Shown here in pieces: positions 42,319 to 49,298 of a stretch of 64,000 nt of DNA. The stretch lies in assembly GCA_944389145.1 (NCBI GenBank), contig CALXLH010000014.1:82279-146278 (forward strand). Direction: 5' to 3'. This stretch comes from an uncultured Spirochaetaceae bacterium. Its GTDB lineage: Bacteria; Spirochaetota; Spirochaetia; Sphaerochaetales; Sphaerochaetaceae. Numbering within the stretch: the first letter of the stretch is position 1; each line of letters begins with the position of its first letter. The notes under the pieces are model-generated. The model was not told the DNA's origin. It was given only the letters and a program-made list of their open reading frames with translations, and did no database searches. The translations under genes and the position numbers were made by a program.

Positions 42319-42343
42319 TCTTGATAACATAAAGGAGGAGCAT

Positions 42344-43126
42344 ATGGCAGAGATGAGATCACAGGGACAGTTCAGCCAGTCATCGATGAGGCTGCTCTAT
42401 ATAATAGAATGCCTAGCGGAGGCCAGCGGCCCTATGAGGCTCCAGGAAATAGCGAGGAAGACCGAGATATCGCAGCCGACGGTCCTTCGCTATCTCTCAT
42501 CGCTCGAAGCGGCAAACTATGTATACAAGGATGATGACACGCACCGCTACGCGCTGACATGGCGGATCCGTAGCCTGTCAAGGAACCTCGGATCCCAGCT
42601 GAGCCTCAGGAACATAACGACGCCATTCACGAACCGCCTGGCCAATGAGCTGAAGAGAGGCGTATGCCTCGTGATAGAACACGATAACCAATGCCTCTAC
42701 CTCGACTGCATCGAGAGCCCGCTCTCCCGGACGCTGCAGAGGATCGGGAAGAAAGCACCGCTCCACTCCACCGGGTCAGGCAAGATCCTGCTGTCGACAA
42801 AGAGCGAGGCAGACCTGTCGCGGTATATCAATGAGATCGGGCTGATGCAGTACACGAAGCATACGATCACAGATCCTGAGAAGCTGAGGGCAGAGCTTAA
42901 CAGGATAAGGGAGAACGACTTTGCGATGGACGAGGAGGAATGCGAGATAGGGCTCAGATGCATCTCATGCCCACTGCGCGACTATACGGGGCAGATCGTT
43001 GCAGCAGTAAGCATATTCGGCGGCAAGGATACCATGTCAGACAGCCAGGTCTTCGACATGATCCTACCCCGGCTGAGAGAGGCCGCCAATGAGATATCCT
43101 CACGGCTTGGGTATATATTCCCGTGA
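42344..43126 (+). CDS. IclR-family transcriptional regulator
   Basis: A 260-residue protein with an N-terminal winged helix (about 12-75: LYIIECLAEASGPMRLQEIA, TEISQPTVLRYLSSLEAANY) and a GAF-like IclR effector domain (85-255) with GKKAPLHSTGSGKILLS and ECEIGLRCISCPLRDYTG. Start chosen at the ATG at 42344, which has AAGGAGGAG 3 bases upstream; the frame stays open further upstream through AT-rich, non-conserved sequence that contains the promoter. It is divergent from the molybdenum-hydroxylase operon and 33 bases before an aldo/keto reductase gene on its own strand. Confidence 0.9.
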   Translation: MAEMRSQGQFSQSSMRLLYIIECLAEASGPMRLQEIARKTEISQPTVLRYLSSLEAANYVYKDDDTHRYALTWRIRSLSRNLGSQLSLRNITTPFTNRLANELKRGVCLVIEHDNQCLYLDCIESPLSRTLQRIGKKAPLHSTGSGKILLSTKSEADLSRYINEIGLMQYTKHTITDPEKLRAELNRIRENDFAMDEEECEIGLRCISCPLRDYTGQIVAAVSIFGGKDTMSDSQVFDMILPRLREAANEISSRLGYIFP

Positions 43127-43159
43127 CATTGCATGATATAAAGAGAGATCTGGAGGGGC

Positions 43160-44257
43160 ATGATGGAATACAGGACCAACCGGAGGACCGGCGACAGGAT
43201 AAGCATCATCGGGATAGGATCAGGATCAATCCACGCAGCACCGGAGAAGGAAGCGGTGGAAGCCCTATCATATGCCTATGAGAATGGAGTTAACTTCATG
43301 GATCTCGCCACTGCAGGCGCATCCAGCTTCGGCTACGCAGCAAAGGCATTCTCCTCCGTTCGCGGAAAGATGCTCTACCAAGTGCATTTCGGCACAGACT
43401 ATGAGACGGGAGAGTATGGCTGGACGACAGATCTGGATAAGATCAAGAAACAGGTGGAGTGGCAGCTAGGCAAGCTAGGGACAGATTACATCGACTATGG
43501 ATTCATACACTGCCTCGACGATCAGGCTGACTGGGAGGCATATCAGAGGAATGGTGTCCTCGATTACCTGATAAGCATGAAGGAACGTGGCGTCGTACGC
43601 CATATCGGGGCTTCATCACACACACCGTCGCTCGCTATGAGGATACTAGATACGGGGCTTGTGGACCAGCTGATGTTCTCCATCAACCCCGCCTACGATT
43701 ACCAGCATGGCAAATATGCGAACGGAAGCGCGAGCGAGAGGATGGCGCTTTATCAGCGCTGCGAGGCTGAAGGCATAGGCATCTCGGTAATGAAACCCTT
43801 CTCCGCAGGCCAGCTGCTGAATGCTGATACATCCCCGTTCGGAAAGGAGATAACGAAATACCAGTGCATCCAGTATGCCCTCGACAAGCCAGGCGTGCTT
43901 ACCGTCCTGCCTGGGATAAGGAACAAGGATGATGTCAGGGAAATGCTAGGATTCCTCGATGCCGCAGATGAGGAGAAGGACTACTCCGCGATCAGCACGC
44001 TCACGCCTGGTGACATAGACGGGAAGTGCGTGTACTGCAACCACTGCCAGCCCTGCCCGGCCGGGCTGGATATCGGCCTGATAAACAAGTACTATGACCT
44101 CGCCAGGATCGGAGACAGGCTTGCCTCCGAACACTATGCCAAGCTGGACAGGAAGGCCTCTGACTGCGTTTCCTGCGGCCATTGCGACAGGCGCTGCCCG
44201 TTCCATGTGCAGCAATCTGGACGCATGGCTGAGATAGCATCGTACTTCGGCAGATAG
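43160..44257 (+). CDS. Aldo/keto reductase-like protein with C-terminal 2[4Fe-4S] ferredoxin domain
   Basis: A 365-residue protein. The barrel resembles aldo/keto reductases (EYRTNRRTGDRISIIGIG, DYIDYGFIHCLDD, SMKERGVVRHIGASSHTP, QYALDKPGVLTVLPGI). The C-terminus has two cluster motifs, CVYCNHCQPCP and CVSCGHCDRRCP. The AKR catalytic Tyr is missing: NFMDLATAGASSFG replaces DTA-x-x-YG, and the Lys strand reads YQVHFG; only Asp and His remain. It therefore cannot use the normal AKR proton relay and may transfer electrons by another route. Start at 43160 or the adjacent ATG at 43163, both behind GGAGG. It follows iclR and likely belongs to the same regulated unit. Confidence 0.82.
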   Translation: MMEYRTNRRTGDRISIIGIGSGSIHAAPEKEAVEALSYAYENGVNFMDLATAGASSFGYAAKAFSSVRGKMLYQVHFGTDYETGEYGWTTDLDKIKKQVEWQLGKLGTDYIDYGFIHCLDDQADWEAYQRNGVLDYLISMKERGVVRHIGASSHTPSLAMRILDTGLVDQLMFSINPAYDYQHGKYANGSASERMALYQRCEAEGIGISVMKPFSAGQLLNADTSPFGKEITKYQCIQYALDKPGVLTVLPGIRNKDDVREMLGFLDAADEEKDYSAISTLTPGDIDGKCVYCNHCQPCPAGLDIGLINKYYDLARIGDRLASEHYAKLDRKASDCVSCGHCDRRCPFHVQQSGRMAEIASYFGR

Positions 44258-44275
44258 GGGCTATCGGACACAGAA

Positions 44276-44296
44276 GCCTCCGGAATCTCCGGAGGC
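44276..44296. terminator. Hairpin between convergent aldo/keto reductase and aminotransferase genes
   Basis: GCCTCCGG/CCGGAGGC with a 5-base loop lies between stops at 44257 (plus) and 44303 (minus). U-tracts are weak on both sides (TTCTGTG on the minus strand). Confidence 0.5.
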
Positions 44297-44302
44297 CAGC
44301 TG

Positions 44303-45493
44303 TCAGCCCTTCTGGGCAAGTATATCCTTGAGCCTCGAAAGACGCTCAAGAGCAAGGTCCAAGGTCTCCTTGGAACGAGCGAAATGAAGCCTTATCAGGT
44401 TGTTCACCTCCTCGCGGAAGAAGCTTGAGCCAGGAACGGCCGCAACCCCTATCTCTGTTATCATCCACTCACAGAACTCAAGGTCGCTCCATCCCTTGAA
44501 GCGAGGAAGATCAAGGAAATCCTGGATATCCACAAGGACGAAGTATGATCCCTGCGGCACATTGTGCTTCAGGCCTATCCGGTCAAGCCCTGCAAGGAAG
44601 TAATCCCTCTTCTTCGCATAAAGGGCACCAAGCTCCTCATAGTAGCTTTCAGGAAGGGTAAGGCCTGCGACCGCTGCTTCCTGAAGCGGAGCAGCAGCCC
44701 CGACGGTAAGGAAGTCATGTACCTTCTTCGCGGCCTCGATCACATCCTCCGGCCCGATGAGATAGCCAAGCCTCCAGCCTGTTATGGAATAGGTCTTGGA
44801 CAGGGAATTGCAGGTAATCGTATGATCGAACATTCCCGGCAGGGAGGCAACGCATGTATGCACGTTCGGCGCATAGATTATATGCTCATACACCTCATCG
44901 GTGACGACGAAAGCATCATACTTGAGCGCGAGATTCCCGATCGCGGTAAGCTCTTCGACGGTAAATACCTTTCCGCAGGGATTGGAGGGATTGCAGACGA
45001 TGATTGCCTTTGCTCCGGCCTTGAATCCATCCTCTATCGCGTTGATATCGAAGGAGTACGTCGGCGGCACGAGGGGGATGAATATAGGCTCTGCTCCTGA
45101 GAGGATGGCATCAGCGCCATAGTTCTCATAGAAAGGAGAGAATACCATGACCTTATCGCCGGGATTGCAGATGGTCATCATGGCACACATCATCGCCTCA
45201 GTACCTCCGCATGTCACCACGATCTCCTTCTCAGGATCGATCTTCCTCTTCATAGAACGCTCGACCTTCCTCGCCAGGGCCTCCCTGAAGTTCTCGGCAC
45301 CGAAGGTCACCGAATACTGGTGAGGACCTTCATAAGCGACCTTCGAAAGCGCGTCCAGAAGCGGCTTCGGAGGATCGAAGTCAGGGAATCCCTGCGAAAG
45401 GTTTATGCTTCCGGGGCATGAATCGCTGATGCGCGTCATGCGCCTTATCACAGAATCGGTGAATGTTCCTACTCTCTTGCTTAGTTCTGGCAT
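44303..45493 (-). CDS. Class I/II pyridoxal-phosphate aminotransferase
   Basis: This 396-residue aminotransferase is of the fold type I Igamma kind, close to methionine/kynurenine aminotransferases: INLSQGFPDFDPP at the start, CGGTEAMMCAMMTI for PLP phosphate, CNPSNPCGKV with the ring-binding Asn, and SLSKTYSITGWRLGY with the Schiff-base Lys. It transfers the amino group of an amino acid to a 2-oxo acid. It is the last gene of the operon with an amino-acid ABC importer and LarA, 19 bases after larA. The pairing suggests that imported amino acids become 2-oxo acids linked to a 2-hydroxy-acid pool. Substrate unknown. Confidence 0.88.
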   Translation of the reverse strand: MPELSKRVGTFTDSVIRRMTRISDSCPGSINLSQGFPDFDPPKPLLDALSKVAYEGPHQYSVTFGAENFREALARKVERSMKRKIDPEKEIVVTCGGTEAMMCAMMTICNPGDKVMVFSPFYENYGADAILSGAEPIFIPLVPPTYSFDINAIEDGFKAGAKAIIVCNPSNPCGKVFTVEELTAIGNLALKYDAFVVTDEVYEHIIYAPNVHTCVASLPGMFDHTITCNSLSKTYSITGWRLGYLIGPEDVIEAAKKVHDFLTVGAAAPLQEAAVAGLTLPESYYEELGALYAKKRDYFLAGLDRIGLKHNVPQGSYFVLVDIQDFLDLPRFKGWSDLEFCEWMITEIGVAAVPGSSFFREEVNNLIRLHFARSKETLDLALERLSRLKDILAQKG

Positions 45494-45512
45494 CGTGTAC
45501 CTCTATCTCGAT

Positions 45513-46790
45513 TCAGCCCTTGACCTCGGGCAGAACGGTCGAACCGGTGGGAATGACGTAGATGGACTTTCCCTCAAGGTCGGCATCAGCCATCAGCCTA
45601 TCCAGATCGTCATATGCCTTGATACCCATCGGAGCCACCGTCTCCGCAGGAATCGATGAATACATCATGATATTGAACCGCGAGGCCTGCTCGCAGTTGA
45701 GGAAGAAGATATACCCTCCGACCGTGAAGTTCTCCCTCAGCTCCTTCTCGAAGGTTCCATTCACGAGGGGTCTGATCCAGTCGAAGTAATCAGGGCTGCC
45801 TCCCCCATTGCGCCCTTCCAGCAGAAGGATTAGCGTTCCTCCATCCTTGAGCGAGGAAATCACATTATCCACGGCCTTCGTTCCCTGATAGAGCGACTCA
45901 TCCTTAGGGAACCCTCCGCAGCTGGTGATTACGACATCAGCCTTCTCCTTGATAGGAACGGTATAGATCCTCCTTACCTCATCGCAAGCGGCTTCCCATG
46001 ACTTCTTCCAGTGGCCTGCGAATATCGAGGCAAGCCGGAACTCGGTATCTGTGACAAGCGTGATCATGAAGAGGTTTCTCATCATCGCCGCTGCCTGTAG
46101 CATATCCTCATTAAGGGGATTGCCATCCAGGATGCCGTTGCCGATCTCAGGATTGGTGATGAACGCATCCGGGGCGAGGCTATACGCATGGTTGTGCCTG
46201 ATGGTCTCCAGGCTGGATATCCCCGGCAGTATGCTCTTGCGGCCTCCGCCGAAGCCGGCCATGACATGGTATGTGGCAGCTCCGAGGCAGATCACGAGAT
46301 CGGCCTCAGCAGCATCCCTGTTGACCTTGACCGGAGTTCCATAATCAGTGGTACCGAGATATGCAAGATCATCGGCCCTGCAATCATGATTCACGGTCTT
46401 CACCTTGTCATAGATATCTGAGGTGACAAGCGTCCGCAGATCCTCCTCAGGCGCTCCGACATGGGTACCGGTGGCTATTACGATCTCAAGCTCCTCATAG
46501 CGCTTTCCGCATCTCGATACAAGATAATCGACAAGAAGCGGCACGATAAGGTCCTGCCTCATCCAATAGCGGGTCATGTCGCTGATGACGATGACGATGG
46601 AAGAGGCACGGGACGCGACGGCCTGGAGCGGCTCAGACTCTATCGGGTTATCGAGGGCTTCAATCAGCGCCCCATCTATATCAGAGAGGGGCTTCGTGCT
46701 GTTTCCATCTATGACGCCAATGACCTGATCCTCCTCTATGGGAATCGTCACGGCGGTATTTCCGTATCTGAACTGATAATCCTTCTTCAT
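45513..46790 (-). CDS. larA: Lactate racemase LarA (nickel-pincer-dependent) homologue
   Basis: The product (425 aa) matches canonical LarA in length and motifs: His110 (ATGTHVGA), His175 (YHVMAGFGGG), Lys185 (GGGRKSILPG), which carries the nickel-pincer nucleotide, and His199/His201. The numbering is one or two off the Lactobacillus enzyme. It racemises D/L-lactate or a related 2-hydroxy acid by a hydride shift. The genes larB, larC and larE for cofactor synthesis are not in the window and must lie elsewhere if it is active. It is unusual in being co-transcribed with an amino-acid ABC importer and an aminotransferase, so a 2-hydroxy acid derived from an amino acid is a possible substrate. 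Confidence 0.88.
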   Translation of the reverse strand: MKKDYQFRYGNTAVTIPIEEDQVIGVIDGNSTKPLSDIDGALIEALDNPIESEPLQAVASRASSIVIVISDMTRYWMRQDLIVPLLVDYLVSRCGKRYEELEIVIATGTHVGAPEEDLRTLVTSDIYDKVKTVNHDCRADDLAYLGTTDYGTPVKVNRDAAEADLVICLGAATYHVMAGFGGGRKSILPGISSLETIRHNHAYSLAPDAFITNPEIGNGILDGNPLNEDMLQAAAMMRNLFMITLVTDTEFRLASIFAGHWKKSWEAACDEVRRIYTVPIKEKADVVITSCGGFPKDESLYQGTKAVDNVISSLKDGGTLILLLEGRNGGGSPDYFDWIRPLVNGTFEKELRENFTVGGYIFFLNCEQASRFNIMMYSSIPAETVAPMGIKAYDDLDRLMADADLEGKSIYVIPTGSTVLPEVKG

Positions 46791-46800
46791 ACCTTTCCTC

Positions 46801-47538
46801 TCAGAGAACCTTCTGCAGGAAGCTTATGAGCCTCGGGCTATGCGGATCATCGAAGAATTCAGCGGCGCTCCGGTCCTCATCGATCCTTCCTCCATCGAGG
46901 AAGAGGATCCTGTTGCTCACCTCACGGGCAAAGCGCATCTCATGAGTGACGATGATCATCGTCATGCCTTCCACCGCAAGCTGCTTTATGACATCAAGCA
47001 CCTCTCCGATCATCTCAGGGTCAAGGGCTGATGTCGGTTCATCGAAGAGCATCACGTCAGGCTCCATCATCAGCGAGCGTACGATGGCGATCCTCTGCTT
47101 CTGCCCTCCTGAGAGCTGTGAAGGATATGATGTGACCTTGTCCTCCAGTCCCATCCTCTTCAGGAAAGTCATGGCCTTGGCCTCCGCCTCATCCTGCTCC
47201 ATCCCCTTTATCCTCATCGGAGCGACTGTCAGGTTCTTCATCACGTTCATGTTATTGAAGAGATTGAAGTGCTGGAAGACCATGCCTATCTTCTGCCGAT
47301 GCACGTTGATATCCACGCCCTTTGCGCAGAGATCGACGTCGCGGAAGATGATGCTGCCGGAAGTCGGCGTCTCCAGGAGGTTGAGGCAGCGCAGGAACGT
47401 GCTCTTTCCACCGCCAGACGGCCCGATTATGGAGACTACCTGCTTCTCCTTGAACTCTGTCGTGATATCATTGAGGACCTGCAGGTCGCCAAAGCTCTTG
47501 CAAAGTCCCTCTACCTTTATGATGTTATGCTCTTCCAT
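46801..47538 (-). CDS. Polar amino-acid ABC transporter ATP-binding protein (GlnQ/HisP type)
   Basis: The 245-residue ATPase has Walker A GPSGGGKST, Q-loop MVFQHFNLF, signature LSGGQKQRIAIVRSLMM, Walker B VMLFDEPTSALDPEM and MIIVTHEMRFAREV. The FNLFNNMNVMKNL segment is typical of polar amino-acid importers. It overlaps the permease gene by 14 bases and precedes larA by 10. It powers import with the neighbouring permease and binding protein. Confidence 0.93.
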   Translation of the reverse strand: MEEHNIIKVEGLCKSFGDLQVLNDITTEFKEKQVVSIIGPSGGGKSTFLRCLNLLETPTSGSIIFRDVDLCAKGVDINVHRQKIGMVFQHFNLFNNMNVMKNLTVAPMRIKGMEQDEAEAKAMTFLKRMGLEDKVTSYPSQLSGGQKQRIAIVRSLMMEPDVMLFDEPTSALDPEMIGEVLDVIKQLAVEGMTMIIVTHEMRFAREVSNRILFLDGGRIDEDRSAAEFFDDPHSPRLISFLQKVL

Positions 47539-48220
47539 GCTTCATCCTCTTTTCTAGCTTGGCAATCAGACGGCTGCTGATGAACGTCAGGATAAAGTAC
47601 ATGATAGCCGCTATGGCAAGGCATGGCAGGCTCCTGTATGTAAGCGCGATGACGCCGTTCGTCCCATACATCAGATCGGAGATGCCGATAACCGAGACGA
47701 TCGAGGACTCCTTGATGACGGTGACGAACTCATTTCCAAGTGCCGGCAGGATGTTCCTTACAGCCTGGGGAAGGATGACAAGCCTCATCGATTCGCCATA
47801 CTTGAATCCGATGCTTCGCGCAGCCTCCATCTGTCCCTCATCGACCGACTGTATGCCTGAGCGTATGACCTCGGCAACATATGCGCAGCTGTTTATGCTC
47901 ATCGCCACTATACCGGCCATGAAGCGTGAGAAATTAGGGATGAACGAAACGTCAGGGAATTCGATGCCCACCATAGGCAGCCCATAGAATATGAACATGA
48001 GCTGAACCATCAGCGGAGTACCGCGCACGAACTCTATATAAGCTATCGCAAGCCACCTCAGCGGCTTGATCCTGCACATCCTCATGATGGCCATAAGCGT
48101 ACCGAAAACCACCCCCAGCACGACGCTCATGGCGGCGATGATGAGGGTGTTCTTAACGCCATCGAGGAAATACGGGTAATACCTCTGCAGTATAACCGCA
48201 ATCTGCTCGAAGAAGCCCAT
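47525..48220 (-). CDS. Polar amino-acid ABC transporter permease (HisM/GlnP type)
   Basis: A permease of 231 residues with five membrane helices and the HisMQ-type motif IEFVRGTPLMVQLMFIFYGL. The EAA loop SVDEGQMEAARSIGFKYGES is followed by MRLVILPQAVRNILPALGNE. A single gene of this kind usually forms a homodimer. It lies between SBP (2 bases) and ATPase genes. Confidence 0.93.
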   Translation of the reverse strand: MGFFEQIAVILQRYYPYFLDGVKNTLIIAAMSVVLGVVFGTLMAIMRMCRIKPLRWLAIAYIEFVRGTPLMVQLMFIFYGLPMVGIEFPDVSFIPNFSRFMAGIVAMSINSCAYVAEVIRSGIQSVDEGQMEAARSIGFKYGESMRLVILPQAVRNILPALGNEFVTVIKESSIVSVIGISDLMYGTNGVIALTYRSLPCLAIAAIMYFILTFISSRLIAKLEKRMKHGRA

Positions 48221-48222
48221 GA

Positions 48223-49038
48223 TCAGAGACCAAGCTCCTTCTGGAGCGCAACGGCCTCTTCATAGGCCTGCATGTAAGAGCCATCGGCGACACATCTCTC
48301 GATGACCTTGTTGACCTCTGCGAGGAAGTCAGGATTGCCCTTCTGCACGACAGCGGACTTACCGAAGGTCGCCACATCGGAGTCGAAGGTGAAATCTGCC
48401 TTGACCAGCTTTCCATCGCTGGAAGCGATGATGGAGTCACCGACAGCTGCATCGACGACAAGCCCTGCGATATTCCCGTTCTGGACCTCTATCGAAAGCT
48501 CAGGATACTTCGCAAGCTCGAAAAGCTCTGAATCTGGCAGTGCCTTCATGATCAGCTGGGACTGGATCGTTCCCCTCTGGGCACCGACCTTCAGGCCTGC
48601 AAGGGACTCCGGAGTGGTATATACATCCTCATTTCCTGCTGCTACGACAAGATACTGAAGGCTCTCCTCATATATGGAAGAGAAGTCGATGACCTCTGCC
48701 CTTTCCGGGGTATTGGTGAATGCGGCAAGGCCGATATCAACCTGACCGGACTGAACTGCAGGAATGATGCCATCGAAAGCCATGTCAACGACCTCAAGCT
48801 TCACCCCAAGCGCGTCTGCGATCTCCTGGGCAAGGAACATATCACAGCCTACGATATTGGCATTCAGATCCTTGAATTCATAAGGCGCATACTGAGCCTC
48901 TGTTCCGACGACAAGCCTTCCCCTCTCCTTGACATCGGCAAGGACGGTACCATTCTCAGATGAGCCTGAGGCAAACGCAGCCGCAGGAATAGCAAACAGA
49001 ACGAACATCAAAACGAGAACATTCAAAAACCTCTTCAT
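48223..49038 (-). CDS. Polar amino-acid ABC transporter substrate-binding protein (SBP_bac_3)
   Basis: This exported protein of 271 residues has a signal peptide (FLNVLVLMFVLFAIPAAAFA) and a spirochaete-like GSSENG linker without a lipobox Cys. The SBP_bac_3 features are GRLVVGTEAQYAPYEF, GCDMFLAQEIADALGVKLEV, MAFDGIIPAVQSGQVDIGLA and VGAQRGTIQSQL. Start at the ATG 49038, with GGGAG 7 bases upstream; an in-frame ATG at 49056 would add polar residues before the signal. It is the first gene of a five-gene operon (SBP, permease, ATPase, larA, aminotransferase). ARG-box-like sites over its promoter hint at a basic amino acid, but the ligand is unproven. Confidence 0.92.
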   Translation of the reverse strand: MKRFLNVLVLMFVLFAIPAAAFASGSSENGTVLADVKERGRLVVGTEAQYAPYEFKDLNANIVGCDMFLAQEIADALGVKLEVVDMAFDGIIPAVQSGQVDIGLAAFTNTPERAEVIDFSSIYEESLQYLVVAAGNEDVYTTPESLAGLKVGAQRGTIQSQLIMKALPDSELFELAKYPELSIEVQNGNIAGLVVDAAVGDSIIASSDGKLVKADFTFDSDVATFGKSAVVQKGNPDFLAEVNKVIERCVADGSYMQAYEEAVALQKELGL

Positions 49039-49077
49039 CTCTAAGCTCCCAGTCACGAATTAGTGTGAATCGAAATT

Positions 49078-49116
49078 CGTGAATATTTATACATACATTT
49101 CAGTATATTATTCAAT
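49078..49116 (-). promoter_or_regulatory. Promoter of the amino-acid ABC-larA operon overlapped by ARG-box-like pair
   Basis: On the minus strand TTGAAT (49115-49110), an 18-bp spacer and TATAAA (49091-49086) form the promoter. CGTGAATATTTATACATA (49078-49095, 16 of 18 positions of the ArgR consensus WNTNAATWWWWATTNANW) and TTCAGTATATTATTCAAT (49099-49116, strong right half only) are centred 21 bp apart, the spacing of ArgR operator pairs. A further inverted repeat, TCACGAATT/AATTCGTGA, lies at 49053-49082. Confidence 0.45.
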
Positions 49117-49258
49117 AGGGAAGATGCATCCTGCAGGCAAAAACATGTGCATAAGATCAGGAATCACTGAATATAGCCGCTACTAATTCCTGATGATATC
49201 AAAGGATGCATTATATTAAGCAATCTTGCATAAATATGCACAAATCCAAAAAAACAGA

Positions 49259-49288
49259 GCATATGGCAGGATGGGTCCCGCCATATGC
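49259..49288 (-). terminator. Rho-independent terminator of pfk-ppx-ppk
   Basis: GCATATGGC/GCCATATGC is a 9-bp stem with an interior GG/CC extension. On the minus strand it is followed by CTCTGTTTTTTTGG, a clear U-tract. It lies 11 bases after the ppk stop. Confidence 0.85.
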
Positions 49289-49298
49289 CTATGCTTTC

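Noticed and set aside
42203..42343. Longer iclR start in the same frame
   Set aside because: It would place 47 AT-rich, non-conserved residues before the family start and run through the promoter; the ATG at 42344 has a strong RBS.
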